The position numbers and the translations under genes are program-made. A model generated the notes under the pieces. It was not told the DNA's origin. It was given only the letters and a program-made list of their open reading frames with translations, and did not search any database. Shown here piece after piece: positions 17,867 to 26,550 of a stretch of 64,000 nucleotides of DNA. Source of the stretch: JAWKWH01 sp040830725 (GTDB taxonomy: Bacteria; Pseudomonadota; Alphaproteobacteria; Rhizobiales; Rhizobiaceae); the NCBI GenBank assembly GCA_040830725.1, contig JBFOMG010000064.1:1-64000 (forward strand). Reading direction: 5' to 3'. How positions within the stretch are numbered: position 1 is the first letter of the stretch; each line of letters opens with the position of its first letter.

Positions 17867-18898
17867 TTAATTTGTCCGCGCGGGCCCGGTGCTGTCCCGG
17901 ATGATAATCTCAACCGGAAGGATCTTGCATATTGCATCGCCATTGCGCTGGCTGCCCTTGATTTGTTCGAGCAAAACGTTTGCAGTCGTAGCTCCAATAT
18001 CGTTTCGTGGCTGCCTTATGGTAGTGAGCGACGGGATGAAACGTCCGGCAATCTCAATATCGTCGAAGCCAACCACCGACACATCGCGTGGTACCCGGTA
18101 ACCGTGATTGCTTAATTCGGAGATGAATCCGAGCGCCATTTGGTCACTTGCACAGAACACACCAGTCGGTTTTTCAGCGAGTTGTATCCAGGATCGTGCT
18201 GCTTTGCATCCCGATTCTATCGAGAAATCACCATCAATAAACCAGTCATTTCGCGGCTGCAAATTGAGTTCGTTGAGTGTATCGCGGGTACCCGCCAAGC
18301 GCTCACGGGTCAGCACATTGTCCGGCGGCCCCAAAACATGCCCGATTTTCCGGTGACCCAGGCTGTTCAGGTGTTCCACTGCCATTCTCGCACCGGCCCG
18401 ATTGTCGATTCTTATCGTTGGCACTGGCACGTCATCAGTCCATTCGCAGGCAAACACGAAAGGTGCTGCCGAGTCGAATGAATGGCCGTTATGGTAGACT
18501 TCAAGGGGAAGCGATCCGTCTAATACAATCACACCGTCAGCGCGATTGTAGCGCATATATTCAAGAATCCGGTCGTGCCCAAAGTCCGGGTGTTTTGAAT
18601 CAGCGATCAGGACGCTGTAACCAGCGCGGGAGGTGACATTCTCGATGCCGGACAAAATCTGCGAGAAAAACGGATTGCTCAGATGTGGCACCAAGACAAC
18701 GATAGCGCCGGTCTTTCTGCTGCGCAGATTTCTGGCAGTCTGGTTAAACCGGTATCCGGTCTTTTCTACAGCTCGAATAACGGTCGCACGCGTCTCCTCA
18801 CTGACCGAATCCGGCTTGTTGAGAGCTCGGCTTACGGTAGCTGTGGAGACGCCTGCAACATGTGCAACGTCTTGAATTTTCGGAACGTATCGGTTCAT
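17867..18898 (-). CDS. LacI-family transcriptional regulator
   Basis: Repressor of 343 aa. The N-terminal LacI HTH is IQDVAHVAGVSTATVSRALN (residues 8-27), followed by the hinge-helix region and a Peripla_BP_3 effector domain (begins IVVLVPHLSNPFF). The C-terminal SVVGFDDIEIA motif is typical of the family. It is transcribed away from the importer operon starting at 19087. Two perfect 14-base palindromes lie between them and are almost certainly its operators. The inducer is likely the sugar handled by that operon, whose identity is not clear. Confidence 0.93.
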   Translation of the reverse strand: MNRYVPKIQDVAHVAGVSTATVSRALNKPDSVSEETRATVIRAVEKTGYRFNQTARNLRSRKTGAIVVLVPHLSNPFFSQILSGIENVTSRAGYSVLIADSKHPDFGHDRILEYMRYNRADGVIVLDGSLPLEVYHNGHSFDSAAPFVFACEWTDDVPVPTIRIDNRAGARMAVEHLNSLGHRKIGHVLGPPDNVLTRERLAGTRDTLNELNLQPRNDWFIDGDFSIESGCKAARSWIQLAEKPTGVFCASDQMALGFISELSNHGYRVPRDVSVVGFDDIEIAGRFIPSLTTIRQPRNDIGATTANVLLEQIKGSQRNGDAICKILPVEIIIRDSTGPARTN

Positions 18899-18976
18899 TC
18901 AAATGAATTCAGTTTCGTTTTTTCCTCATGCGCAATTGGATACTTGACATTAAATCAAAATGTATGCAAGCTTTCA

Positions 18977-18990
18977 TGTAATCGATTACA
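18977..18990. promoter_or_regulatory. LacI operator 1
   Basis: The perfect 14-base palindrome TGTAATCGATTACA, in the gap between the LacI gene and the importer operon. The central CG step and symmetric half-sites are typical of LacI-family operators. An identical copy lies at 19007-19020. Confidence 0.75.
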
Positions 18991-19006
18991 TCGATCAAAA
19001 ATGATA

Positions 19007-19020
19007 TGTAATCGATTACA
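19007..19020. promoter_or_regulatory. LacI operator 2
   Basis: A second identical copy of TGTAATCGATTACA. Its centre is exactly 30 bases from the first, close to three helical turns, so both dimers would sit on the same DNA face. It ends 66 bases before the start codon at 19087. Confidence 0.75.
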
Positions 19021-19086
19021 AATCCAGCACTTTAGGCGGGTCGATTCCGGTTCGGATCGCACAGCCCGCAGGGAGGAAATTCAGAA

Positions 19087-20328
19087 ATGAAGACTTTGAA
19101 GACAGCTTTGGCCGCGGCCACTGCTCTTGCGACGGCAAATCTTGCATCGGCCGCTGAATTGGAGGTCACTCATTGGTGGACGTCAGGTGGTGAGGCCGCT
19201 GCGGTGAAAGTGATGGCTGACGCGTTCAACGCCGCCGGACACACCTGGGTTGATGGCGCCATTGCGGGCGGTGGCAACGCCCGTCCGATCATCATCAGCC
19301 GTATTTCAGGTGGCGACCCAATGGGCGCGACCCAGTTGAATACCGGCCGCGATGCGGAAGATCTGGTCAAGGCCGGCCTGATGACCGACCTGACCGAACT
19401 GGCCGAGAAAGAGGGTTGGGCCGACATTATCCGCCCTTCGAAATTGCTTGATGCCTGCAAATATGAGGGCCGGATCTATTGCGTTCCTGTCAATATCCAT
19501 TCCTTCCAATGGATGTGGCTAAACCGGACCGTGTTTGAAGCCAATGGAATGGAAGTTCCGACGAACTGGAATGAATTCGCTGCCCAGGCCGACGCATTGC
19601 GTGAGAAGGGAATTATTCCGCTGGCCGTCGGCGGCGAGCCTTGGCAGATCAACGGTATGGCCGGTGTGTTCATGGTGGCGCTCGGTGGTGTCGATCTCTA
19701 CAAGAAAATCAACGTGGAAAAGAATGCCGAAGTAGCTGCCGGACCTGAAATGGCGAAGGTGTTCGAAGCGATCATTGCCGCGCGTGATATGGTCGATGAC
19801 GGGTTTGTTGGCCGGGCCTGGAACGATGCAACCAATATGGTCATAACCGGCAAGGCTGGTGCCCAGATCATGGGCGATTGGGCGCAGGGTGAATTTGCCG
19901 TTGCGGGCCAGACCGCAGGCAAGGAATATGATTGCCTGCCGGGACTCGGCGTGTTTCCGGTGCTCGACACCGGAGGTGACGCTTTCTATTTCCCCAAGCC
20001 GGCTGATGACAATGAGGAAACGGTCAAGGCGCAGTTGGAACTTGCCTCGCTGCTGGTTTCGAAAGCGGTCCAGGTCGATTTCAACCTCAAAAAGGGATCG
20101 CTGCCCATTCGCGGCGATGTTGACCTGGATGCAGCAAACGCCTGCATGAAGAAGGGCATTGAAATCCTCAATAATCCCGAGAACATCCTTCCTTCGGGCG
20201 AGCAGAGCTTTACATCTGACACCCAGGGGCAGCTGGAAGATCTCTGGGTTGAGTTGTTCAATGACCCGGACATGGATGCTGGCGAAGCGCAGGAGCGCTT
20301 TGCTGAGATCATCGAATTCGCTGACTAA
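19087..20328 (+). CDS. Carbohydrate ABC transporter binding protein (glucose/mannose type)
   Basis: Periplasmic CUT1-family solute-binding protein, 413 aa, with a signal peptide (MKTLKTALAAATALATANLASA|AE). A GGGAGGAAATT ribosome site precedes the ATG. The mature start ELEVTHWWTSGGEAAAVK and the later GDWAQGEF segment resemble glucose/mannose-type binding proteins (SBP_bac_1). It heads an operon of two permeases, an ATPase, two TIM-barrel isomerases and an oxidoreductase, and sits under twin LacI operators. Exact sugar unknown: a hexose or glycoside. Confidence 0.87.
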   Translation: MKTLKTALAAATALATANLASAAELEVTHWWTSGGEAAAVKVMADAFNAAGHTWVDGAIAGGGNARPIIISRISGGDPMGATQLNTGRDAEDLVKAGLMTDLTELAEKEGWADIIRPSKLLDACKYEGRIYCVPVNIHSFQWMWLNRTVFEANGMEVPTNWNEFAAQADALREKGIIPLAVGGEPWQINGMAGVFMVALGGVDLYKKINVEKNAEVAAGPEMAKVFEAIIAARDMVDDGFVGRAWNDATNMVITGKAGAQIMGDWAQGEFAVAGQTAGKEYDCLPGLGVFPVLDTGGDAFYFPKPADDNEETVKAQLELASLLVSKAVQVDFNLKKGSLPIRGDVDLDAANACMKKGIEILNNPENILPSGEQSFTSDTQGQLEDLWVELFNDPDMDAGEAQERFAEIIEFAD

Positions 20329-20342
20329 ATAATTGGACTGAT

Positions 20343-20367
20343 CCGGCGGAGGGCTCACTTCCGCCGG
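20343..20367. repeat. Stem-loop after binding-protein gene
   Basis: An 8-base perfect inverted repeat, CCGGCGGA (20343-20350) and TCCGCCGG (20360-20367), with a 9-base loop, in the 66-base gap between binding protein and first permease. No T-run follows, so it is probably an intercistronic mRNA-stability hairpin. Confidence 0.6.
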
Positions 20368-20394
20368 CGCCAGTTTGCGCAGGGAGGATAAGGC

Positions 20395-21291
20395 ATGTCT
20401 GCCACCGGCCGGCCCAATCCGTATACGCGAAATCTGAATGCAAAAATCGCCGCGGTACCGATGATTCTGACGACCTTGGTCGTTTTTGTCGGATGTTCGC
20501 TGTGGACGGTTATCTACTCTTTCAGTGCGTCAAGAGCGTTGCCGGTAAACGAATTTGTCGGTTTCGCCCAATATGAAAGACTGTTTCGAACCTCGCGTTG
20601 GGAGCAGGCGGTCGAGAACATTGCCATCTATGGTGTGTTTTCCCTGCTATTTTCGTTCGTTGTCGGATTTGTTCTGGCAGCTCTGATTGACCAGAAAATC
20701 CGATTCGAGAACACTTTCAGGACCATTTTTCTTTATCCGTTTGCGCTGTCATTCATTGTCACCGGTGTCGTGTGGCAATGGATTCTCAATCCGGGCCTAG
20801 GACTGCAAGAAACAGTGCGCTCTCTCGGCTTTGAAGATTTTACCTTTGATCTGATCTCCAACCGCAACACGGTGATCTTTGCGCTTCTTATAGCCGGAAT
20901 CTGGCAGGGCACCGGGTTCGTGATGGTTCTCATGCTCGCCGGACTTAGAGGCATTGATGAGGACATATGGAAAGCCGCCAGGGTGGACGGTATTCCGAAA
21001 TGGAAAACCTATGTGCTCGTTGTCATTCCAATGATGCGGGGAGTGCTGATCACATCGCTCGTCATCGTCGCGGCCGGCATTGTGAAACTCTACGACCTCG
21101 TTGTTGCCATGACCAATGGCGGCCCCGGCATCGCCTCAGAAGTCCCCGCTAAATATGTCTACGATTTCATGTTTGCACGCGCCAATGTCGGGCAGGCGCT
21201 GGCAGCATCAACAGTGATGCTGACCACTGTCTTCATCATCTTGATCCCGTGGATCTATCTCGAGTACGGCAATAGGAGCCGCAAGCGATGA
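20395..21291 (+). CDS. Sugar ABC transporter permease 1 (MalF type)
   Basis: Inner-membrane permease of the CUT1 class, 298 aa, with about six membrane segments. The cytoplasmic EAA coupling loop is visible as DIWKAARVDGIPKWKTY near residues 190-205. A GGGAGGATAAGGC ribosome site lies just upstream. It overlaps the second permease by 4 bases (ATGA), so the pair should be made in equal amounts. Confidence 0.92.
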   Translation: MSATGRPNPYTRNLNAKIAAVPMILTTLVVFVGCSLWTVIYSFSASRALPVNEFVGFAQYERLFRTSRWEQAVENIAIYGVFSLLFSFVVGFVLAALIDQKIRFENTFRTIFLYPFALSFIVTGVVWQWILNPGLGLQETVRSLGFEDFTFDLISNRNTVIFALLIAGIWQGTGFVMVLMLAGLRGIDEDIWKAARVDGIPKWKTYVLVVIPMMRGVLITSLVIVAAGIVKLYDLVVAMTNGGPGIASEVPAKYVYDFMFARANVGQALAASTVMLTTVFIILIPWIYLEYGNRSRKR

Positions 21292-22184
21292 GCATTACAG
21301 CTGATGTCATACCGCGCGGTCCCAAACCGCGCCGGGTGATGGACCCGGGCAGGATCATGCTCTATTCGATCCTGTTTGTCGCCGCCGTGTACTATCTGCT
21401 TCCCTTGTACGTCATGGTCATGACGTCCATGAAGGGTTTGCCGGAAATCAGACTTGGCCAGATTTTCGCGCCACCGGTTGAACTGACATTCGCGCCCTGG
21501 ACGAAAGCCTGGGACACGGCTTGCACGGGTCTTTACTGCGAAGGTTTGAAAGTCGGGTTCTGGAACTCCGTCAAGATCACAATTCCCAGCGTAATTGTTT
21601 CTATCCTGATTGCATCAGTGAACGGGTACGCACTCGCCAACTGGAAGTTCAAAGGGTCCGAGGTGTTCTTTACCATCCTGATATTCGGATCGTTCATTCC
21701 GTATCAGGTGATGTTGTATCCGCTTGTGATTATCACACGTGAACTTGGCATTTTCGGTTCTCTGACGGGTGTGATTTTTGTGCACACAATATTCGGCATG
21801 CCGATACTGACGCTGCTGTTCCGCAACTACTTTGCGTCGCTTCCTGAAGAACTGTTCAAAGCAGCGCGCGTCGATGGTGCAGGATTTTGGGGCGTGTTCC
21901 TGAAAATTCTGGTGCCGATGTCGACGCCTATCTTCATGGTTGCGGTCATCCTGCAAGTGACGGGCATCTGGAATGACTTCCTCTTCGGCGTCGTCTTCGC
22001 CGGAACACAGAACTTTCCGATGACGGTTCAGCTCAACAACATCGTCAACACGACGCAGGGCGTTAAAGAGTACAACGTCAACATGGCGGCGACGATCCTT
22101 ACCGGAGCCGTGCCGCTGATCATCTACTTTCTTTCTGGAAAATACTTCGTCCGTGGCATCGCTGCCGGCGCGGTTAAGGGGTAA
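21288..22184 (+). CDS. Sugar ABC transporter permease 2 (MalG type)
   Basis: The second inner-membrane permease of the importer, 298 aa, with about six membrane segments. The EAA loop reads ELFKAARVDGAGFWGVF, with FFLSGKYFVRG-like residues near the C-terminus as in MalG-type proteins. The start overlaps the stop of permease 1, and it is followed after 5 bases by the ATPase gene. Confidence 0.92.
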   Translation: MSITADVIPRGPKPRRVMDPGRIMLYSILFVAAVYYLLPLYVMVMTSMKGLPEIRLGQIFAPPVELTFAPWTKAWDTACTGLYCEGLKVGFWNSVKITIPSVIVSILIASVNGYALANWKFKGSEVFFTILIFGSFIPYQVMLYPLVIITRELGIFGSLTGVIFVHTIFGMPILTLLFRNYFASLPEELFKAARVDGAGFWGVFLKILVPMSTPIFMVAVILQVTGIWNDFLFGVVFAGTQNFPMTVQLNNIVNTTQGVKEYNVNMAATILTGAVPLIIYFLSGKYFVRGIAAGAVKG

Positions 22185-22189
22185 TCGCC

Positions 22190-23275
22190 ATGAACAGTAT
22201 CGAAATTCGTGACCTGGTCCTCAATTTTGGTGATGTCAGCGTGCTGAAAAACCTGGACCTGGACATCGGCGAAGGGGAATTTCTGGTTTTGCTCGGTGCT
22301 TCCGGGTGCGGAAAGTCCACCCTGCTCAATTGTATTGCCGGATTGCTCGATGTTTCCGACGGGCAAATCTCGATCAATGGCCGCAACGTGACCTGGGACG
22401 AGCCAAAGGACCGAGGTATCGGCATGGTCTTCCAGTCCTATGCCCTGTATCCGCAAATGACCGTGGAAGGAAACCTGTCATTCGGCCTTAAGAATTCAGG
22501 CATGGCGCGGGACGAGATTTCGAGGCGGATCGCAAGCGCTGCAGCAACGCTGCAGATCGAACCGCTGCTCAAGCGCAAGCCGGCAGAACTTTCCGGGGGC
22601 CAGCGGCAGCGTGTTGCGATCGGCAGGGCGCTGGTTCGCGACGTTGACGTGTTTCTGTTCGATGAACCGCTTTCCAATCTGGACGCCAAACTTCGCGCCG
22701 AGCTGCGTGTGGAAATCAAGCGGCTGCATCAGCGCCTGAAGAATACGATGATTTATGTGACGCACGACCAGATCGAAGCGCTGACGCTTGCCGACCGCAT
22801 CGCGATCATGAAGGGCGGATCGATCCAGCAACTCGATACCCCGCACGGTATCTACGCCAGTCCGGTCAACAAATATGTCGCGGAGTTCATCGGCTCACCG
22901 GGAATGAATTTCATTGATGGCCGGTTGACCGATGATGGCGGTCCTTCATTTCAGTCGGCGGAATCGAAGATCGATCTTTCTCGATACTCGTTTGCTGATG
23001 GCGGGACCAAGCAGGGTGACGCATCATTCGGAATCCGGCCCGAGGATGTGGCATCCGGCAAGGATGCGAACAGCATGCCATTCACGACAGAAGTTTCCAT
23101 CGATGTCCTCGAACCGATGGGATCCGACACGCTGGTTTGGTCAAAATTATCGGGCCATGATTTCTGCTTCCGCGTGGACGGACAAAGTGACCTGGTTGCC
23201 GGCGAGCAGGTTCCGATCGGCTTCGACCCTCAAAGAGCCTCCATCTTTGATGCGTCGAGCGAGCTCAGGATTTAA
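22190..23275 (+). CDS. Sugar ABC transporter ATPase (UgpC/MalK type)
   Basis: ATP-binding subunit, 361 aa. Walker A is GASGCGKST, the signature LSGGQRQRVAIGRAL, Walker B VFLFDEPLSNLD, and the H-loop is VTHDQ. A C-terminal TOBE-like regulatory domain (FGIRPEDV near residue 285) follows, as in MalK/UgpC. It is encoded in line with its permeases, unlike the neighbouring galactoside system. It lies 5 bases after permease 2 and 22 bases before the isomerase gene. Confidence 0.93.
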   Translation: MNSIEIRDLVLNFGDVSVLKNLDLDIGEGEFLVLLGASGCGKSTLLNCIAGLLDVSDGQISINGRNVTWDEPKDRGIGMVFQSYALYPQMTVEGNLSFGLKNSGMARDEISRRIASAAATLQIEPLLKRKPAELSGGQRQRVAIGRALVRDVDVFLFDEPLSNLDAKLRAELRVEIKRLHQRLKNTMIYVTHDQIEALTLADRIAIMKGGSIQQLDTPHGIYASPVNKYVAEFIGSPGMNFIDGRLTDDGGPSFQSAESKIDLSRYSFADGGTKQGDASFGIRPEDVASGKDANSMPFTTEVSIDVLEPMGSDTLVWSKLSGHDFCFRVDGQSDLVAGEQVPIGFDPQRASIFDASSELRI

Positions 23276-23297
23276 ACACCAAAGGATTGCATGCAGT

Positions 23298-24062
23298 ATG
23301 AAGTTCTCTTTTCAGCTCTACAGCGCCAGAAATTTTCAGCCATGGAGTGAAGTCCTGAGCAGTTTGTCGGATTTGGGCTACCGGCAGGTCGAAGGATTCG
23401 GTGGCGTTTATGAGAACCCCGCTTCAATAAAGGCGATGATGGACGACAATAACCTGTCCATGCCATCGGGCCATTTTGATATTGCCGCACTTGAGAACGA
23501 CTTTGCTAAAGTCGATGAAATTGCCGGCATATTTGGTATTTCAAAAATTGTCTGCCCGTTCCTTCAACCGGGATCGCGGCCCGAAACCGCGGATGGGTGG
23601 CGCGACTTGGCACGGCGGCTTTCGGCCGTTTCTGACACCGTCTCCACGAGCGGGCGCAGTTTTGCCTGGCACAATCATGACTTTGAATTCGAAGCGACAC
23701 CTGATGGTCACATCCCGATGCAGGTCCTTCTCGATGATGCTCCAACCATCGAATGGGAGGCGGATTTGGCCTGGATTGTTCGGGGCGGGAGTGATCCCTT
23801 CGCCTGGATCGAAAAGTATGGGGATCGAATCTCAGCGGTTCACGTCAAGGATATTGCCGTTGAAGGCGACTGCATGGATGAAGACGGTTGGGCTGATGTC
23901 GGTCAGGGAACGATGCAATGGCATCGCCTGTTTGACGCCGTGCGGAACAGGTCGCGCTGTGAATTGTTTGTCGCCGAACACGACAATCCAAATGATCTGA
24001 ACCGGTTTGCCGGCAGATCCATTGAAGCGATGCGCTCTTTTTGGGAGCTGGCCAATGTCTGA
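23298..24062 (+). CDS. Sugar phosphate isomerase/epimerase family TIM-barrel protein (short)
   Basis: Xylose-isomerase-like (AP_endonuc_2) TIM barrel, 254 aa. Metal-ligand-like residues are seen in SGHFD, WHNHDFEF, WEADLAWI, VHVKDI and a C-terminal AEHDNP. The start is the ATG at 23298 (MKFSFQLYSARN); longer in-frame readings upstream lie inside the ATPase gene in another frame. Its last 8 bases overlap the oxidoreductase start, so the two are coupled. Proteins like this pair with Gfo/Idh/MocA enzymes in inositol, keto-sugar and 3-keto-glycoside pathways. The exact reaction is not known. Confidence 0.85.
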   Translation: MKFSFQLYSARNFQPWSEVLSSLSDLGYRQVEGFGGVYENPASIKAMMDDNNLSMPSGHFDIAALENDFAKVDEIAGIFGISKIVCPFLQPGSRPETADGWRDLARRLSAVSDTVSTSGRSFAWHNHDFEFEATPDGHIPMQVLLDDAPTIEWEADLAWIVRGGSDPFAWIEKYGDRISAVHVKDIAVEGDCMDEDGWADVGQGTMQWHRLFDAVRNRSRCELFVAEHDNPNDLNRFAGRSIEAMRSFWELANV

Positions 24063-25227
24063 GAAATTGCGGGCCGGCATTATCGGCAGCGGCAACATTT
24101 CGACCAGTTATCTGAGATTGGCGCCGCTTTTCCACGGAGTGGAGATCGTTTCCTGTGCCGACATCGACATGGCGGCTGCCGAAGCACAGGCAGGTAAATT
24201 CAACATCGGCGCTGTCAGTGTCGATGAGATGCTGTCGACCGATGACATCGACATTGTTGTCAATCTGACGATTCCAGCGGCTCATTTCGAGGTTTCAAGC
24301 CAGGTGCTCGCGGCTGGCAAACATGTCTATTCTGAAAAGCCGTTCGTCCTGTCGGTCGAAGAGGGAATGAAACTCGCCGCATTGGCAAAGGAAAAGAACA
24401 GACGCATTGGTTCTGCGCCCGACACCTTTTTTGGCGGATCGCACCAGTTGGCGCGCCATTTGATCGATTCCGGTGTCGTCGGAAAGGTCACCAGTGGAAC
24501 ATGCCATGTGATGAGCCATGGCATGGAACATTGGCATCCCAATCCCGACTTCTTTTTCAAGCCGGGCGGCGGTCCGATCCTTGACCTGGGGCCTTACTAT
24601 ATCACCAATCTTGTTCAACTGCTCGGTCCAGCCAGGCGCGTTTCGGCCGTTTCATCGACACCGGCATCTGAGCGCGTGATCAGCTCGCAGCCGCGTGCGG
24701 GTGAGCGGATTCCGGTCGAGACGCCGACGACAATCCACTCAATAATGGAATTTGCCAGCGGAGCGGTGGTCACGCTTGGCGCAAGCTGGGATGTCTGGGA
24801 TAACCGACACTCACACATGGAACTCTACGGTGAAACCGGGTCCCTTTACCTGCCCGATCCCAATTTTTTTGGTGGGGAGGTTGAGTGTGTAACGAGTTCC
24901 GGCGGCCCGGCTGACATCCCGGACTGGGATCACCCGTTTTCACAGCCGAACCAGGAACATTCTTCGGGCTCCATGGCCAACTATCGCGCGGCGGGGCTGG
25001 CCGACATGGCGTTGGCGATCATCGAAGGCCGCCCACATCGTTGTTCCGGTGATCTCGCGCTGCATGTCGTCGATATCATGACCTCAATCCTGATGTCAGG
25101 TGAACAGGGTCAGTTCGTAACCTTGAGGACTACGTGCGAACGCCCGGCGGCCTTTGGTATCGAAGAGGCCAGAGGGCTTCTGGCCGCGGCTCCCGAAGGC
25201 ATGTTCAAAGGCGCTGATGTGGCATGA
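24055..25227 (+). CDS. Gfo/Idh/MocA family oxidoreductase
   Basis: NAD(P)-dependent sugar or polyol dehydrogenase, 390 aa. The N-terminal Rossmann motif is GIIGSGNIS (residues ~8-16). The EKPF motif with its lysine (GKHVYSEKPFVLS) is near residue 100, and GGGPILDLGPYYI matches the substrate-site histidine/aspartate region of the family, here with tyrosines in place of the common DxxxH pattern. The ATG at 24055 is chosen because the Rossmann fold starts there; it overlaps the isomerase gene by 8 bases. It probably oxidises or reduces a sugar imported by the same operon. Confidence 0.9.
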   Translation: MSEKLRAGIIGSGNISTSYLRLAPLFHGVEIVSCADIDMAAAEAQAGKFNIGAVSVDEMLSTDDIDIVVNLTIPAAHFEVSSQVLAAGKHVYSEKPFVLSVEEGMKLAALAKEKNRRIGSAPDTFFGGSHQLARHLIDSGVVGKVTSGTCHVMSHGMEHWHPNPDFFFKPGGGPILDLGPYYITNLVQLLGPARRVSAVSSTPASERVISSQPRAGERIPVETPTTIHSIMEFASGAVVTLGASWDVWDNRHSHMELYGETGSLYLPDPNFFGGEVECVTSSGGPADIPDWDHPFSQPNQEHSSGSMANYRAAGLADMALAIIEGRPHRCSGDLALHVVDIMTSILMSGEQGQFVTLRTTCERPAAFGIEEARGLLAAAPEGMFKGADVA

Positions 25228-25266
25228 CTGCTGAATTCCGTTTCGAGTATTGTCGGGGGGGCAGGG

Positions 25267-26328
25267 ATGCCAGCTAATATCAAAGGTCCGGCGATTTTCC
25301 TGGCGCAGTTTGCCGGCGATGAAGAGCCCTTCAACAGCTTGCCGGCTATGGCCGGTTGGGCTGCATCCCATGGATACAAGGGGATTCAAGTTCCTGCTTC
25401 AGATGACCGGCTATTCGATGTCGAGAAGGCCGCGAAATCGAAAGACTATTGCGACGAAGTCATGGGAATGTGCGCTGAAGCCGGAGTGGAAATCACAGAA
25501 CTTTCCACTCACTTGCTCGGCCATCTCGTTGCTGTACATCCGGCGTATGACCCGCAGTTTGATGCCTTTGCGCCGCAAGGCTATCGCGACAATCCGAATG
25601 CGCGGAAGCAATGGGCCGTCGAGCAATTGAAACACGCCGCGAAGGCGTCACAAAATCTGGGTCTCAAGGCAACAGCATCGTTCACCGGATCATTGGCGTT
25701 TCCCTATATCTATCCCTGGCCACAACGGCCTGAAGGACTGATAGAGGAGGCGTTTGATGAATTGGCTAAGCGCTGGCATCCAATTCTCGACGCCTTTGAT
25801 GATGCAGGTGTCGATGTCGCTTTCGAACTCCATCCCGGAGAGGATGTATTCGACGGGGTTACATTCGAGATGCTGCTTGAACGGGTGGGCAATCACAAAC
25901 GCTGCACCATCAACTACGATCCATCCCATTTTGTGCTGCAGCAGCTCGATTATCTTGCTTTCATTGACATCTATCACGAGCGCATTGCCGCATTTCATGT
26001 CAAAGATGCCGAGTTCAATCCAGACGGCAGACAGGGTGTCTATTCCGGCTATCAGCCGTGGTTAAAGCGGGCAGGACGGTTTCGTTCACTCGGCGATGGA
26101 CAGGTCGACTTCGTATCGATCTTCTCAAAACTTGCCGAGTATGACTACGACCGGTGGGCTGTCCTTGAATGGGAATGTTGTTTGAAAAACCCGGAAGACG
26201 GCGCCGCAGAAGGTGCGCGTTTCATAACCGACCATATCATCGGCATAACAGATAAGGCTTTTGACGACTTTGCCGGTGGCAGCCCCAACCGGACACAACT
26301 TCGCGCCATGCTTGGAATTGCCGGATAG
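25267..26328 (+). CDS. Sugar phosphate isomerase/epimerase family TIM-barrel protein (long)
   Basis: A second AP_endonuc_2 TIM barrel of the operon, 353 aa, with little resemblance to the short one. Metal-site-like residues occur in ELHPGED, INYDPSHF, FHVKDAEF and LEWEC. The G-rich stretch before the ATG at 25267 is a strong ribosome site. Such long forms accompany Gfo/Idh/MocA oxidoreductases in Hyphomicrobiales sugar operons. The immediately following reading frame is the relic of just such an oxidoreductase. Substrate not identified. Confidence 0.86.
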   Translation: MPANIKGPAIFLAQFAGDEEPFNSLPAMAGWAASHGYKGIQVPASDDRLFDVEKAAKSKDYCDEVMGMCAEAGVEITELSTHLLGHLVAVHPAYDPQFDAFAPQGYRDNPNARKQWAVEQLKHAAKASQNLGLKATASFTGSLAFPYIYPWPQRPEGLIEEAFDELAKRWHPILDAFDDAGVDVAFELHPGEDVFDGVTFEMLLERVGNHKRCTINYDPSHFVLQQLDYLAFIDIYHERIAAFHVKDAEFNPDGRQGVYSGYQPWLKRAGRFRSLGDGQVDFVSIFSKLAEYDYDRWAVLEWECCLKNPEDGAAEGARFITDHIIGITDKAFDDFAGGSPNRTQLRAMLGIAG

Positions 26329-26511
26329 TTGGAGACGATCGCCGATTCGGCATTGTTACATCAAAGCAGGCCTTTTCGTTTGGGAATGGTTGGAGGCGGG
26401 CAGGGTGTTTTCATAGGTGCAGGACACCATATCGCTGCCCGCATGAGCGGGCGGTGCGCCTGTGGAAAGGCGATTGAGCCAGCCAATCCTTTCCCAGTCC
26501 GTGGCCGATGA
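26329..26511 (+). pseudogene. Remnant of a second Gfo/Idh/MocA oxidoreductase (N-terminal fragment)
   Basis: A 60-codon frame begins directly after the isomerase stop with TTG. It contains RPFRLGMVGGGQGVFIGAGHHIAARMSG, quoted here as RLGMVGGGQG plus FIGAGHHIAARM. This is the dinucleotide-binding start of oxidoreductases that normally read GGGxGxFIGxxHRxAAR. After about 40 residues the homology stops in unrelated sequence, and the frame ends 40 bases before the convergent ATPase gene. The rest of the ~380-residue protein is absent. I read it as a deletion relic of the operon's last gene. Confidence 0.65.
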
Positions 26512-26550
26512 GCTGTCGATCGGCCGAACACAATTCCAGCTTTACCGCCG

